A stretch of DNA of 64,000 nt from assembly GCF_001939065.1 (NCBI RefSeq), contig NZ_MPSZ01000001.1:744001-808000 (forward strand), given 5' to 3'. This DNA is from Exiguobacterium indicum HHS 31 (GTDB taxonomy: Bacteria > Bacillota > Bacilli > Exiguobacteriales > Exiguobacteriaceae). Position 1 is the stretch's first letter, and each line of letters begins with the position of its first letter. Made by a program: the position numbers and the translations under genes. The notes beneath the pieces were generated by a model that saw nothing but the letters and a program-made list of their open reading frames with translations, ran no database searches and was not told the DNA's origin. Below, one piece after another: positions 44,017 to 52,433 of this stretch.

Positions 44017-45723
44017 ATGAAACACATGTCAGTCAGACGGAAGATTCAAGTATTGATTGCGACAGCAATCATCTCAATGCTCTTAATCGCAGGAGCAGGA
44101 CTCTATTTCTTGAATCAGATGTCGAATGCTTCACGCACGATGTATCAAGAAAATCTGATACCAATTCAAGAGGTGGCACAGATCCGAATCGATACACGGG
44201 CACTCGATTCCTTTTTAGTCGAGATGATTTTGACGAAGGACGAGACTCGAATCGGTGAACTGCAGGCGGATATCGATACGCGACAAGCGCAAATCCGTTC
44301 ATCGCTCAATAAGGTAGAAGATACAGGACGATTTACCGCACAGTCAAAAAAACAATTAGAAGACTTAAAAGATAACGTCCTAGCCTATGATAACGGGATG
44401 AGCCTCGTCCAAGATGCCGCGACGCGAAATGAGAACGAAGAGGCTTATAAAGCCTACTCGGAGAGTTTGGAGCAAGTCCGGGACAATGTTGCCAGTTCAG
44501 CGAAGTCGTTGATGGCTTCGATGACGAGACAGGCGAAGGATCTGAACGCTCAAAATCAGTCAGAAAAACAGACCGCCTTTTACTTAATGCTCGGGATTAT
44601 CTTATTAGGTGTCGTCCTATTCGTGGGACTTGCTTTATACATCACGCGTCTGATTACCCGTCCGATTCGTCGATTACAAGGCTGGATGGACCAATCGGGT
44701 AACGGTGATTTGACGGTTCGTGGCGATTATGATTCTAAAGACGAACTCGGTCAATTGACGACGTCCTTTAATGAGATGATCGCGTCACAACAACAAGTCG
44801 TTTTAGAATTGACGGGAACAGCAGAGCGTGTCGCTGTTGCTTCAGATGAACTCAGCGTCAACGCAGAGTCGACGACGAAAGCAACCGAGATGGTCGCTGT
44901 GACGATGGAAGAGATGGCAAGTGGTGCGAGCCAGCAGCTGCACCAAGTGTCCGATGCTTCACGGACGATCGAAGAATTAACGACATCTGTCCGTTACGTC
45001 GCTGGAAATGCGCAGCAGATGACGGAACGCACAGCTGATGCGATGGAGAAAGTCGCACTCGGTGGTCAAGTCGTCGGAACACTGGGGACACAGATGGGAC
45101 GGATTCAAGAAGACGTCTCGCGCCTCAGCCACGTCATCGATGGTCTCGGTAACCGATCTCAGGAAATCGGACAAATTACGGATTCGATCAAAGGTGTCGC
45201 GGCGCAGACGAACTTGCTCGCGTTAAACGCAGCAATCGAAGCAGCGCGCGCCGGCGAACAAGGACGCGGATTCGCCGTTGTCGCAGCGGAAGTCAAAACG
45301 CTCGCTGAGCAGTCCGCAGTCTCGGCAAAACAGATCGAGTCGTTGATTCGTGTCATCCAACAAGAGACGGAAGCATCGGTTGTCTCGATGGAAAAAGTCT
45401 CAACCGAGATGACGAGTGGAATCGCTGTCGTCGATCGGGCAGGCAACTCGTTTGCGGAAATCGAGACAGCCATCACCGACGTGACAGGGCACGTCGAGGA
45501 GGTATCCGGTGCCGTTCAGGAAATGGCGGCAGCGAGTGAACAGATTGCTTCTGTCATGCGGACGATTCAAGCAGTGACGGAAGGAACTGCTGCCGGAACG
45601 CAAAACATCTCCGCTTCGACCGAGGAACAGATGGCGTCGATGGAAGAGATTGCGTCCGCGTCCCAATCACTCGCAACGATGGCGGATGATTTAAAACACG
45701 TTACCGGACGATTTACAGTATAA
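44017..45723 (+). CDS. Transmembrane methyl-accepting chemotaxis protein
   Basis: A 568-residue receptor. A first helix (about residues 11-32) precedes an extracellular four-helix-bundle sensor (4HB_MCP type, with [20 protein letters not shown]). The second helix is at about 188-210, then HAMP ([16 protein letters not shown]) and a long signalling domain with the tip [28 protein letters not shown] precedes the ATG. The ligand is unknown. A CCGATAA-like sequence directly upstream looks like a sigma-D -10 box but sits too close to the start. Confidence 0.93.
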   Translation: MKHMSVRRKIQVLIATAIISMLLIAGAGLYFLNQMSNASRTMYQENLIPIQEVAQIRIDTRALDSFLVEMILTKDETRIGELQADIDTRQAQIRSSLNKVEDTGRFTAQSKKQLEDLKDNVLAYDNGMSLVQDAATRNENEEAYKAYSESLEQVRDNVASSAKSLMASMTRQAKDLNAQNQSEKQTAFYLMLGIILLGVVLFVGLALYITRLITRPIRRLQGWMDQSGNGDLTVRGDYDSKDELGQLTTSFNEMIASQQQVVLELTGTAERVAVASDELSVNAESTTKATEMVAVTMEEMASGASQQLHQVSDASRTIEELTTSVRYVAGNAQQMTERTADAMEKVALGGQVVGTLGTQMGRIQEDVSRLSHVIDGLGNRSQEIGQITDSIKGVAAQTNLLALNAAIEAARAGEQGRGFAVVAAEVKTLAEQSAVSAKQIESLIRVIQQETEASVVSMEKVSTEMTSGIAVVDRAGNSFAEIETAITDVTGHVEEVSGAVQEMAAASEQIASVMRTIQAVTEGTAAGTQNISASTEEQMASMEEIASASQSLATMADDLKHVTGRFTV

Positions 45724-45730
45724 GATTAAA

Positions 45731-45767
45731 AACGACCTCGATGGAGACATGATCGAGGTCGTTTTTT
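45731..45767 (+). terminator. Rho-independent terminator
   Basis: AACGACCTCGAT pairs perfectly with its complement around a 9-nt loop, then TTTTTT. Confidence 0.87.
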
Positions 45768-45847
45768 GTAGGAATAAATGAGAAAAGAAGGGGATTCATG
45801 GAAACGCGTCGTATGTATCTGAATACTATATTTTAGGAGGCATACAT

Positions 45848-46417
45848 ATGAACTTTCAATCGTTATCGACCAATAGGCTGGATTTGATTCGCGTTACGGA
45901 AAGTCACGTCGATGCTTTGTATACGATCTTATCTGATTCCCGCGTGACTCAATATTATGGCATTGATCCGCTCACGTCTCTTGAGGAAGCAAGTCAGATC
46001 ATCCATTCATTTGATCAAACGTTTTCTATGAAACGAGGAATCCGATGGGGCATGATCGACCGTTCGACAGGGCGGTTCATTGGAACGGTCGGACTCAATA
46101 ACTGGAGTCCATATGCGAAAAAAGCCGAACTCGGATTCGAATTACATCCAGATTTTTGGCGACGAGGCTATGTATCGGAAGCTGTTCAAGAAGTCATCCG
46201 GTTTTCGTTCGAAGAATTGGCGCTTCATCGGTTAGGTGCGGTGACATTTCTTGAGAACGAAGCGTCCTATCGCTTACTCGAAAAACTCGGATTTACGTTT
46301 GAAGGCGTCTTACGCGGCTATCTCTATCAAGGCGAAAGGTCGCATGATGCACGGATGTACGGTCGGTTACGAACGGACGTTATCACGCCTCAGGTAAAGA
46401 TTGAAGAAACTGTTTGA
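45848..46417 (+). CDS. GNAT N-acetyltransferase, RimJ/RimL type
   Basis: A 189-residue enzyme. LSTNRLDLIRVTESHVDALY starts the fold. ELGFELHPDFWRRGYVSEAV is motif A, and ASYRLLEKLGFTFEGVLRGY is the RimJ/RimL C-terminal signature. TAGGAGG precedes the start. Its last 35 nt overlap the 3' end of the convergent P-loop gene. Confidence 0.88.
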   Translation: MNFQSLSTNRLDLIRVTESHVDALYTILSDSRVTQYYGIDPLTSLEEASQIIHSFDQTFSMKRGIRWGMIDRSTGRFIGTVGLNNWSPYAKKAELGFELHPDFWRRGYVSEAVQEVIRFSFEELALHRLGAVTFLENEASYRLLEKLGFTFEGVLRGYLYQGERSHDARMYGRLRTDVITPQVKIEETV

Positions 46418-46892
46418 CAGCACGGCGGGACGTCAAATGAATGACCTGTTTATCGGACGTCGCTGTAAGCGTTGAGAGGATATTCGGTCGTTTATCGATC
46501 GGGAAACGCCAAATCCATTTCAGAAAATCGAACGATAGTTTCTCCGGGCAGTCTGCTGCCATATCCGGTCGACCGGTTTTGCGGTAGCGCCAGGTCCGTT
46601 TCAGCGCCCGGTACAGACAGAGTGTCCGCGGTAAATCAAGGAAAATGATCGTATCCGCGGCATTGATTCGGATATCAAGCGTTCCACCGTAGTTGCCGTC
46701 GATGATCCAGGTGTCGCGTGACGTGAGCGTGTGTTGAATCTGGCGTTGCTCCTCACGCGAAACCGCCTCCCAATTCGGGCGCCATAATAAGGTGTCGAGG
46801 TGATCGACGGGATAACTGAGTTTTTTGCCCATCTCACGGGCGAGCGTTGATTTACCGGACCCACCAGAACCAATCAAGATGATTTTTCGCAT
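46383..46892 (-). CDS. P-loop AAA kinase-like protein (topology-modulation/FlaR-like)
   Basis: A 169-residue adenylate-kinase-like protein. Walker A is GSGGSGKSTLAR at residues 7-18, and WIIDGNYGGTLDIRI is the usual second motif of this group. ADTIIFLDLPR is the Walker B strand. Relatives were named topology modulation protein or FlaR, but a biochemical role is not established. GGAGG lies 6 nt before ATG 46892, and another ATG at 46895 is too close. Confidence 0.82.
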   Translation of the reverse strand: MRKIILIGSGGSGKSTLAREMGKKLSYPVDHLDTLLWRPNWEAVSREEQRQIQHTLTSRDTWIIDGNYGGTLDIRINAADTIIFLDLPRTLCLYRALKRTWRYRKTGRPDMAADCPEKLSFDFLKWIWRFPIDKRPNILSTLTATSDKQVIHLTSRRAVKQFLQSLPEA

Positions 46893-46973
46893 CATAGACC
46901 TCCTATTTTTTGTCATAGGAATTGATCATACCACGGTTTTCTAGTCGAGGATAGAACGAAAGGAGTGGATAAG

Positions 46974-47396
46974 ATGGTACCTAGTTTTATACTGGAAGGG
47001 ATGACAATCGTTTTTACACTACTCGTAATCGGCTGCGGCGTGATATTCCTGCCGCAGCGATGGAAGCGATATGGCTTGATTTTACTTGGTTTGGTGGCAA
47101 TCGGGTGCAGTTCCTTCTGGTACATCCGACCGACGCTCGTTAATCAACAGATTGCTGAGAATACGAAGCTCGCAAAAGTAGAACTAGCACGCCAGTTTCC
47201 AGGTGAAGCATATACGATGAGACCACAGAAGTTTTCATACGAATCGGCAGCAAATCCGTATATGATTGAAGTCGAATTCGCGAATGAACCGAACATGATC
47301 TATATGTTGAAATTTCGTGAAAATGATATCGAGTTAGCGGGTGATGTCATCAAAAATGAAGATATCTCATATGAACAACAACATCAGTTCAAATAA
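46974..47396 (+). CDS. Hypothetical membrane-anchored protein
   Basis: A 140-residue protein with two hydrophobic helices (about residues 7-27 and 33-50, ending in IGCSSFWY) and a soluble domain of about 85 residues. AAAGGAG lies 8 nt before the ATG. The second helix ends in GC, but this is not a lipobox at the N-terminus. Function unknown. It is convergent with the rhodopsin gene. Confidence 0.65.
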   Translation: MVPSFILEGMTIVFTLLVIGCGVIFLPQRWKRYGLILLGLVAIGCSSFWYIRPTLVNQQIAENTKLAKVELARQFPGEAYTMRPQKFSYESAANPYMIEVEFANEPNMIYMLKFRENDIELAGDVIKNEDISYEQQHQFK

Positions 47397-47426
47397 AGAC
47401 CGGATGCTCAAAACATCCGGTCTTTT
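47396..47426. terminator. Bidirectional terminator between 46974-47396 and the rhodopsin gene
   Basis: AAGACCGGATG pairs perfectly with its complement around a 7-nt loop, then TTTT. Confidence 0.82.
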
Positions 47427-47428
47427 GA

Positions 47429-48175
47429 TTAAGTCGATTTTAAATTTTTCGTAGCAGACATCGTTTTGACAGCGAAGAAGGCAATCAGACCGAATCCGAC
47501 CTTGTTGATCAAGTCCGCAAAGTTATAGATCAATTCGCGGACGAGTTGCACCTCGATGCCGGGTGTAAACAAGGTGACGGCGTAACCGACCGGATAGATC
47601 GCCCATCCGATCAAGATGAACAATCGCATTTGCAGCAAGGCTTTGCGAATTGGGGCAGGCTTATCTTCAGCGGCTTTCGTGACGTTCGTGAACAAGAGAT
47701 AAATGATATAAAACCATGCGATACAACCGACGACGTATGCCCAAAGACCGAGTTGTGTGAAGCCACCCGTCAGATTGATGGAGGACTCTCCGATATAACC
47801 ACCGATGATCATGATGATGTCCGCGATGACGAGTTTCGTCAGAAGGGAACGTCCTTTCCCACCTTTTAAACCGAGTAACAGCGGAAACTTGATCAGCAAG
47901 AGAGGGGTCGTGACGAGCCAATCGATGTAGCGGATTTCAGTCGGAAAGCCATCGATCTCCGATAACAAACCGGATTCCCCGACAGCTTGCTTCATGAAAT
48001 AATAATGAATCGCGGCGACGAACGTGACGAGTGCAGCGACTGTTGCGGTCGAGCGGTATTCCGGGGCGAGGGAATTTCGTTCGACGAGAAAATAGAGCGT
48101 ACCGGCGGCCATTCCGACAAATCCGACCCAAAACATGTACTGGGTCGCAAGAACGAGAAGGTTAACGTCTTCCAT
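47429..48175 (-). CDS. Proton-pumping rhodopsin of the Exiguobacterium (ESR) type
   Basis: A 248-residue, seven-helix retinal protein, a light-driven outward proton pump. Numbered from ATG 48175, the proton acceptor is Asp85 in RYIDWLVTTPLLLIK, partnered by His57 (AAIHYYFMK). Lys96 replaces the usual Asp/Glu proton donor, and Lys225 in FADLINKVG binds retinal with Asp221 as counter-ion partner. All positions equal those published for E. sibiricum rhodopsin. GGGAG lies about 10 nt before the ATG, and the longer upstream frame is not needed. No carotenoid or retinal synthesis gene is nearby, so retinal must come from elsewhere. Confidence 0.96.
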   Translation of the reverse strand: MEDVNLLVLATQYMFWVGFVGMAAGTLYFLVERNSLAPEYRSTATVAALVTFVAAIHYYFMKQAVGESGLLSEIDGFPTEIRYIDWLVTTPLLLIKFPLLLGLKGGKGRSLLTKLVIADIIMIIGGYIGESSINLTGGFTQLGLWAYVVGCIAWFYIIYLLFTNVTKAAEDKPAPIRKALLQMRLFILIGWAIYPVGYAVTLFTPGIEVQLVRELIYNFADLINKVGFGLIAFFAVKTMSATKNLKST

Positions 48176-48326
48176 GTTGTTTCGACTCCCTTTCGTAAGT
48201 GGACACGACCTTTCATACTTATATTTTACTGACGATACAAACTTCAGACACCACGTCGAAACGCTCTTGATGTGCAGTCTATCAACGGTTTGACAACATT
48301 TTGACACACTTGAGGAGGAGTGACGG

Positions 48327-48767
48327 ATGCCGATTAAACGAACGGATCATATCAGCCTGAACGTCGTGAATTTAGAAGAAGCGATTCACTTTTTTTCGCT
48401 TTGTGGTCTCGAAGTACGCGGACGATGGGAGATGAAAGGAGAAATACTCGATCGATTATTGAATCTAGAGAGAGCGGAGACGGATTGTGTTGCACTCGGA
48501 TTACCAGGTGAACCAATCTGGCTCGAACTCGTTCGATTTAAACACCCACGCGACACGACTTCCGTGATCCAATCTGTCCACACAGGTGGATTGCGTCATC
48601 TCTGTTTTGAAGTGATAGGACTTGATACACTCCTCGAACAGTTAGAGGACAATGGATATCAGTCGATTGGCGACGTTGCGAATTACGAAAATGAGTATCG
48701 CCTATGTTACGTAAGGGGACCGGAAGGTGTGATCATTGAGTTGGCAGAAAAAATCGGACCTGTCTAA
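48327..48767 (+). CDS. VOC-family (glyoxalase-like) protein
   Basis: A 146-residue VOC protein: TDHISLNVVNLEEAIHFF starts the first module, and RLCYVRGPEGVIIELAEK ends the second. GAGGAGGAG precedes the ATG. It is divergent from the rhodopsin gene, with 151 bp between the starts, in which TTGACA occurs twice. Metal ligand positions (His8, Glu near 70, Glu near 139) look conserved. Substrate unknown. Confidence 0.82.
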   Translation: MPIKRTDHISLNVVNLEEAIHFFSLCGLEVRGRWEMKGEILDRLLNLERAETDCVALGLPGEPIWLELVRFKHPRDTTSVIQSVHTGGLRHLCFEVIGLDTLLEQLEDNGYQSIGDVANYENEYRLCYVRGPEGVIIELAEKIGPV

Positions 48768-48788
48768 GACTGGTCCGATGTATATTTT
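48753..48788. terminator. Bidirectional terminator overlapping the VOC stop codon
   Basis: ATCGGACC pairs with GGTCCGAT. On the minus strand it is followed by six T residues, serving the flavoprotein gene. Confidence 0.7.
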
Positions 48789-50056
48789 TAAGAACAACAG
48801 GAAGTCGATGATTGTGGCAGGGAAACTTTGCACACACCCGTCTCCGGTAATGATAACTTGACCTGCTTGGCACGTGCCTCGTCTCCGACAAGAAAAGCAA
48901 CGACTGATCGAACTTGTTCATAACCGGTCGCAAGCAGGAAGGTCGGAGCACGACCGTAACTCTTCGCACCGACCAGATAAAGTCCGTGATCTGGATGACG
49001 TAACTCCGCTTCCCCATGTGGACGGACAGTCCCGCAACTATGAAGGTTCGGATCGATCAGAGGAGCAAGTATTCGACTACTCTCGGTGACAGGATCGATA
49101 TCAAGTCGTACTTCCTCGAGGAACGAGAAGTCGGGTCGACTTCCTGCGTTGACGATCAGCTGATTGATGTGATGAAGGGACCGACCATCTATAGCATTGA
49201 TGTCAAACGACTTTCCTTTCGATTCAATGGATTGGGTCTTGAAACTGGAATGAATCTTAATCTGATCTCGTTCAACGAGCTGACGGATACGCGAACCGAG
49301 TGCCCCGCGACCTTCAAGTGCATCTTTATCTTCTCCTCCGTAGGCTTGAACGGGGTCCGATTTGCGAAGGATCCAATGAATCTCCGTTTCAGGATGTTGT
49401 GCTTTAATGGAAACGAGTTCAAGGAGCGAGTTCAAAGCCGAGTGCCCGCTACCGATGACAGCGACGGATTGATTAGCGAAAACAACAGTATCACGTTTCG
49501 CATCTACGATCGAATACCGGACAGGTAAGTTCTGCTCGATTTCGACTCGATGCCCGGAACTGATTGCAGGGTTTGGTCGCCCGAGGACACCAGACGCATC
49601 GATGACCGCGCGAGCGAGAATATGTTTACGACCATTCGGCGTATCTATGACTAATTCGAACGGCGTTACTTCACGTGAGGCATTTGTCATCTTGTCTAGA
49701 CCTGCCCGTGAGATCGAGAGAATCTTATGTTGGAAATGTAGAGAGGGAGCAATTTCCGGTAATGCAGCAAGTGGGGCAAGGTATTGTTTGATCAATTCAG
49801 TTCCGGTCGGCACAGCATCGTTTGCTGGTGCGATCCATTCCGTCAGCTCGAGCAAGTGACGTGCTGCGTCACTAATATTGTATTGCCACGTCGAAAACAT
49901 CCGGACGTGCTCCCATTGTTTGATATGGTGGGCAATCGAAGGACCTTTCTCAAATAGTAAAAACGATTGACCTTCCACTACAAGTTGAGCTGCAGCTGCA
50001 AGACCGATCGGACCGGCACCGATGATGACGATGGGGTGGGAAGAAGCGTATGACAT
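48788..50056 (-). CDS. FAD/NAD(P)-dependent oxidoreductase with C-terminal cysteine pair
   Basis: A 422-residue flavoprotein. The FAD Rossmann motif VIIGAGPIGLAAAAQL is at residues 10-25, and a second dinucleotide motif (VAVIGSGHSALNS) lies near residue 205, as in CzcO/flavin monooxygenase-like enzymes. The C-terminus is cysteine-rich (TGVCKV, then SSTSCCS), an unusual tail that could carry a redox disulphide or bind a soft metal. AAGGAGG lies 9 nt before ATG 50056. It is downstream of a cysteine-rich MarR gene (36 nt gap). Confidence 0.85.
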   Translation of the reverse strand: MSYASSHPIVIIGAGPIGLAAAAQLVVEGQSFLLFEKGPSIAHHIKQWEHVRMFSTWQYNISDAARHLLELTEWIAPANDAVPTGTELIKQYLAPLAALPEIAPSLHFQHKILSISRAGLDKMTNASREVTPFELVIDTPNGRKHILARAVIDASGVLGRPNPAISSGHRVEIEQNLPVRYSIVDAKRDTVVFANQSVAVIGSGHSALNSLLELVSIKAQHPETEIHWILRKSDPVQAYGGEDKDALEGRGALGSRIRQLVERDQIKIHSSFKTQSIESKGKSFDINAIDGRSLHHINQLIVNAGSRPDFSFLEEVRLDIDPVTESSRILAPLIDPNLHSCGTVRPHGEAELRHPDHGLYLVGAKSYGRAPTFLLATGYEQVRSVVAFLVGDEARAKQVKLSLPETGVCKVSLPQSSTSCCS

Positions 50057-50083
50057 GAATAAAACCTCCTTTTTATTTGTAAG

Positions 50084-50089
50084 TTGCAA
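50084..50089 (-). promoter_or_regulatory. TTGCAA half-site between marR and the flavoprotein gene
   Basis: The word CTTGCAA, found in the main MarR dyad, recurs in the 36-nt gap. It may be a second site, but six bases alone are weak evidence. Confidence 0.3.
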
Positions 50090-50092
50090 GTA

Positions 50093-50539
50093 TTAGAGAC
50101 ATGGTTTACAGCAGACGTCACTCTCGCCCATCTTCGTGTTCAGCAAGTCGATTGCCTGGAGGACATGTGCTTTTTCGAACGAAGTCATTGATGAGAAGAT
50201 AGAATCAAGATACGTGTTCATCTCTTCGTCAATGGCTTGAGCAACACGCAATCCTTTCTCGGACAGGCGAAGTAGGTGAATTCGCCGATCGTTGATCGCG
50301 GGACGCTTTACGAGTAGATCCCGCTTAATCAATGTTTGCACTTGTCGGCTGAACGTAGTGATATCAAGAGCGAGTTGGTCCGCAATTTCTTGCATTGCGG
50401 AGTCAGGATGTTTGGCAACCTGATACAGCAGATGGCTTTGAACGAGAGAAATTTCTTCTTCTAGGACGGCGCAACAATTCTTATTCAATAATCCGAAGCG
50501 CCGGGTGAACGTTTGAAATAGTTCACGAGTTTCATTCAT
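50093..50539 (-). CDS. MarR-family regulator with cysteine clusters
   Basis: A 148-residue repressor. The winged helix is at about residues 45-110 (MQEIADQLALDITTFSRQVQ, then KRPAINDRRIHLLRLSEKG). Two cysteine clusters stand out: Cys22-Cys23 in NKNCCAVLEEE, and Cys143, Cys144 and Cys147 in VCCKPC at the C-terminus. They suggest sensing of thiol-reactive agents or soft metals/metalloids. AAAGGAG precedes the start. It is divergent from an ArsN/PAT-like acetyltransferase and upstream of a cysteine-tailed flavoprotein. Confidence 0.88.
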   Translation of the reverse strand: MNETRELFQTFTRRFGLLNKNCCAVLEEEISLVQSHLLYQVAKHPDSAMQEIADQLALDITTFSRQVQTLIKRDLLVKRPAINDRRIHLLRLSEKGLRVAQAIDEEMNTYLDSIFSSMTSFEKAHVLQAIDLLNTKMGESDVCCKPCL

Positions 50540-50591
50540 GTATAGCTCTCCTTTCTCTATTTTGCTTATGAATCAGTTATACGATATAAAC

Positions 50592-50604
50592 TTGCAAATT
50601 GCAA
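50592..50604. promoter_or_regulatory. Candidate MarR operator between divergent genes
   Basis: TTGCAAATTGCAA is a 13-bp palindrome (TTGCAA-N-TTGCAA) in the 120-bp region shared by marR and the acetyltransferase, of the size and symmetry usual for MarR sites. Confidence 0.55.
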
Positions 50605-50659
50605 ATAATAAATATATGATTTTCTCATATTCAATTGTAAATCAGGGAGGGGGAATTCG

Positions 50660-51139
50660 ATGCTTGTTCGTTCGATGGAAGAGAAAGATCGTAGCACTGT
50701 GATAGCTATCTATCGTCAAGGAGTAGAAGAAGGAAACGCGACGTTCGAAACGATGATTCATGAGCAAGAGTGGTGGACAACGCTGATGCAATCTGAACGA
50801 TTCGTCCTAGAGCAAGCTGGAAAAGTGATTGGTTGGGCTAAACTGGGACGTGTTTCTGAACGTCATGTCTATCGTGGCGTACGAGAAATCAGTATATACC
50901 TAGAGCGTTCCGCTCGAGGACTCGGCGGTGGACGATTCTTACTAGAGGCATTAATCACCTATGCGGACGCCAACGGGATTTGGACGCTTCAATCACACAT
51001 GTTTCCAGAAAACATCGCAAGCAGACGGCTGCATGAGCGACTTGGGTTCGAACTAGTCGGTCGACGACGTGCCATCGCACAGCATCATGGTGTTTGGCGA
51101 GACACGTTGTTGTTGGAGCGACGAAATGACCTCCGGTAA
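50660..51139 (+). CDS. GNAT acetyltransferase, ArsN/phosphinothricin acetyltransferase-like
   Basis: A 159-residue enzyme of the PAT branch. IYRQGVEEGNATFET at the N-terminus, EISIYLERSARGLGGGRFLL (motif A) and MFPENIASRRLHERLGFELV near the C-terminus match the pattern of phosphinothricin acetyltransferases and ArsN1, which acetylates the organoarsenical arsinothricin. The divergent cysteine-rich MarR and flavoprotein fit a toxicant-detoxifying role. The specific substrate is inference. Confidence 0.85.
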   Translation: MLVRSMEEKDRSTVIAIYRQGVEEGNATFETMIHEQEWWTTLMQSERFVLEQAGKVIGWAKLGRVSERHVYRGVREISIYLERSARGLGGGRFLLEALITYADANGIWTLQSHMFPENIASRRLHERLGFELVGRRRAIAQHHGVWRDTLLLERRNDLR

Positions 51140-51193
51140 TGTAGTGATGTTTCCGCGTTTGATTGTTCAATTCAATTCTTCTACCATGACCCG

Positions 51194-51217
51194 CCTTCGC
51201 TGAAGCGAAGGTTTTTT
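51194..51217 (+). terminator. Rho-independent terminator
   Basis: CCTTCGC pairs with GCGAAGG around TGAA, followed by six T residues. Confidence 0.87.
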
Positions 51218-51293
51218 AGTTTATTCGTCGATGGAAGAAGGAAAGTACTAAAGACGAATGATGTCACCTTAAATGACGGAGGAGGATGGACGG

Positions 51294-51911
51294 ATGTTGC
51301 ACGCTTTATTTTTAAACTGCACCTTAAAAGCTTCAGGTGAACCATCGAATACGGAGGCGCTGATCCGTGACGTGATCGCATATTGGAAACAAGAGGACGT
51401 CACTTCTGAAATTGTCCGCATCGTCGATCATCAAGTCGCGTTCGGCGTCACGGAAGACGAAGGCAACGGGGATGAATGGCCCGTTATTTTTGAAAAGGTG
51501 AAACGAGCCGACATCGTCGTCATCGGGACCCCGCTCTGGCTGGGAGAAAAAAGTAGTGTTGCGACGCAAGTCATTGAACGATTATACGGAGGAAGCGGTC
51601 TGACGAACGATCTTGGACAAGCGATCTACTACAACAAGGTCGGTGGCGTCATCGTCACGGGGAATGAAGATGGAGCTAAACATGCGTCTGCTTCCATCTT
51701 GTACGGTCTGTCGCACATTGGCTTTACGATTCCGCCGAACGTCGATGCTTACTGGGTCGGTGAAGCGGGACCCGGGCCATCGTACATCGAAGCAGGACGG
51801 AACAACGATTTTACGAAGCGACACGCACAGTTTTTAGCTGCCAACCTATACCATTTTGCGAAGATGTTAAATGAGCATCCGATTCCAGCAGAAGGGAATG
51901 TGATGGAATGA
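51294..51911 (+). CDS. NAD(P)H-dependent FMN reductase/flavodoxin-like protein
   Basis: A 205-residue flavodoxin-fold oxidoreductase. LFLNCTLKASGEPSNTEALI is the N-terminal phosphate-binding loop for FMN, and IGTPLWLGEKSSVATQVIER is the second FMN contact. The family reduces quinones, azo dyes or flavins. GGAGG lies before ATG 51294; an ATG at 51273 precedes that box. It overlaps the following lipoprotein gene by 4 nt. Confidence 0.85.
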   Translation: MLHALFLNCTLKASGEPSNTEALIRDVIAYWKQEDVTSEIVRIVDHQVAFGVTEDEGNGDEWPVIFEKVKRADIVVIGTPLWLGEKSSVATQVIERLYGGSGLTNDLGQAIYYNKVGGVIVTGNEDGAKHASASILYGLSHIGFTIPPNVDAYWVGEAGPGPSYIEAGRNNDFTKRHAQFLAANLYHFAKMLNEHPIPAEGNVME

Positions 51912-52393
51912 AGAGACAACGTTTAACAGGATACGGTGTCGCAACGTTATTCGCCATGAGTTTAATGCTGGCGGGTTGCGGAAATGACGAAGCGTCAACG
52001 GACAAGGTCGAAGACGGATCAACGAATTCGAACACGACCGACGACACGATGCAAGACAAAGATACGGTGACAAAAAATGCCGACACGGATTATGGCTTCA
52101 ACAGTCTGTCGATTGAAGCGGACGTTGAAGGGGATAACGATGCCATTGATATTAGTTATGACCGGGATAATGACCGAACGGAAGCGGAATATCGCTATAA
52201 AGGGGAGCAAAAGCAAGGAGACGACGCGATGGCGGAACTCGACGCGAAGTTCAAGAACTTAAAGATTGATGCGGATACATCTGAGAATGAGGTCATCAGT
52301 GAGGTTGAACGTGTGTTTGCGATCCAAGATGCTTCTCGCTTAGAGGTTGAAATCGAATTCTCAGACGGAACCGAAAAAGAATATAAAAAATAA
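51908..52393 (+). CDS. YusW-like lipoprotein
   Basis: A 161-residue lipoprotein with lipobox LAGC (Cys24). An acidic, low-complexity linker (about residues 28-60, rich in D, T, N) leads to a small beta domain (FNSLSIEADVEGDNDAIDIS) of the YusW type. It is anchored on the outer face of the membrane. Its ATG overlaps the stop of the flavodoxin-like gene. Function of the family is not known. Confidence 0.8.
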   Translation: MKRQRLTGYGVATLFAMSLMLAGCGNDEASTDKVEDGSTNSNTTDDTMQDKDTVTKNADTDYGFNSLSIEADVEGDNDAIDISYDRDNDRTEAEYRYKGEQKQGDDAMAELDAKFKNLKIDADTSENEVISEVERVFAIQDASRLEVEIEFSDGTEKEYKK

Positions 52394-52432
52394 ACAACAG
52401 GTCTGCACCCGTAAGGGGTGTAGACCTGTTGT
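52394..52432. terminator. Bidirectional terminator
   Basis: ACAACAGGTCT-G-CACCC pairs with GGGTG-T-AGACCTGTTGT around GTAA and G, between convergent genes. Confidence 0.85.
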
Positions 52433-52433
52433 C

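Noticed and set aside
47546-48232. Plus-strand ORFs within the rhodopsin gene
   Set aside because: They are antisense shadows of the rhodopsin reading frame.
48270-48326. Two TTGACA-like words before the VOC gene
   Set aside because: They resemble -35 boxes, but no -10 box lies 16-18 nt downstream of either, so no promoter is called.
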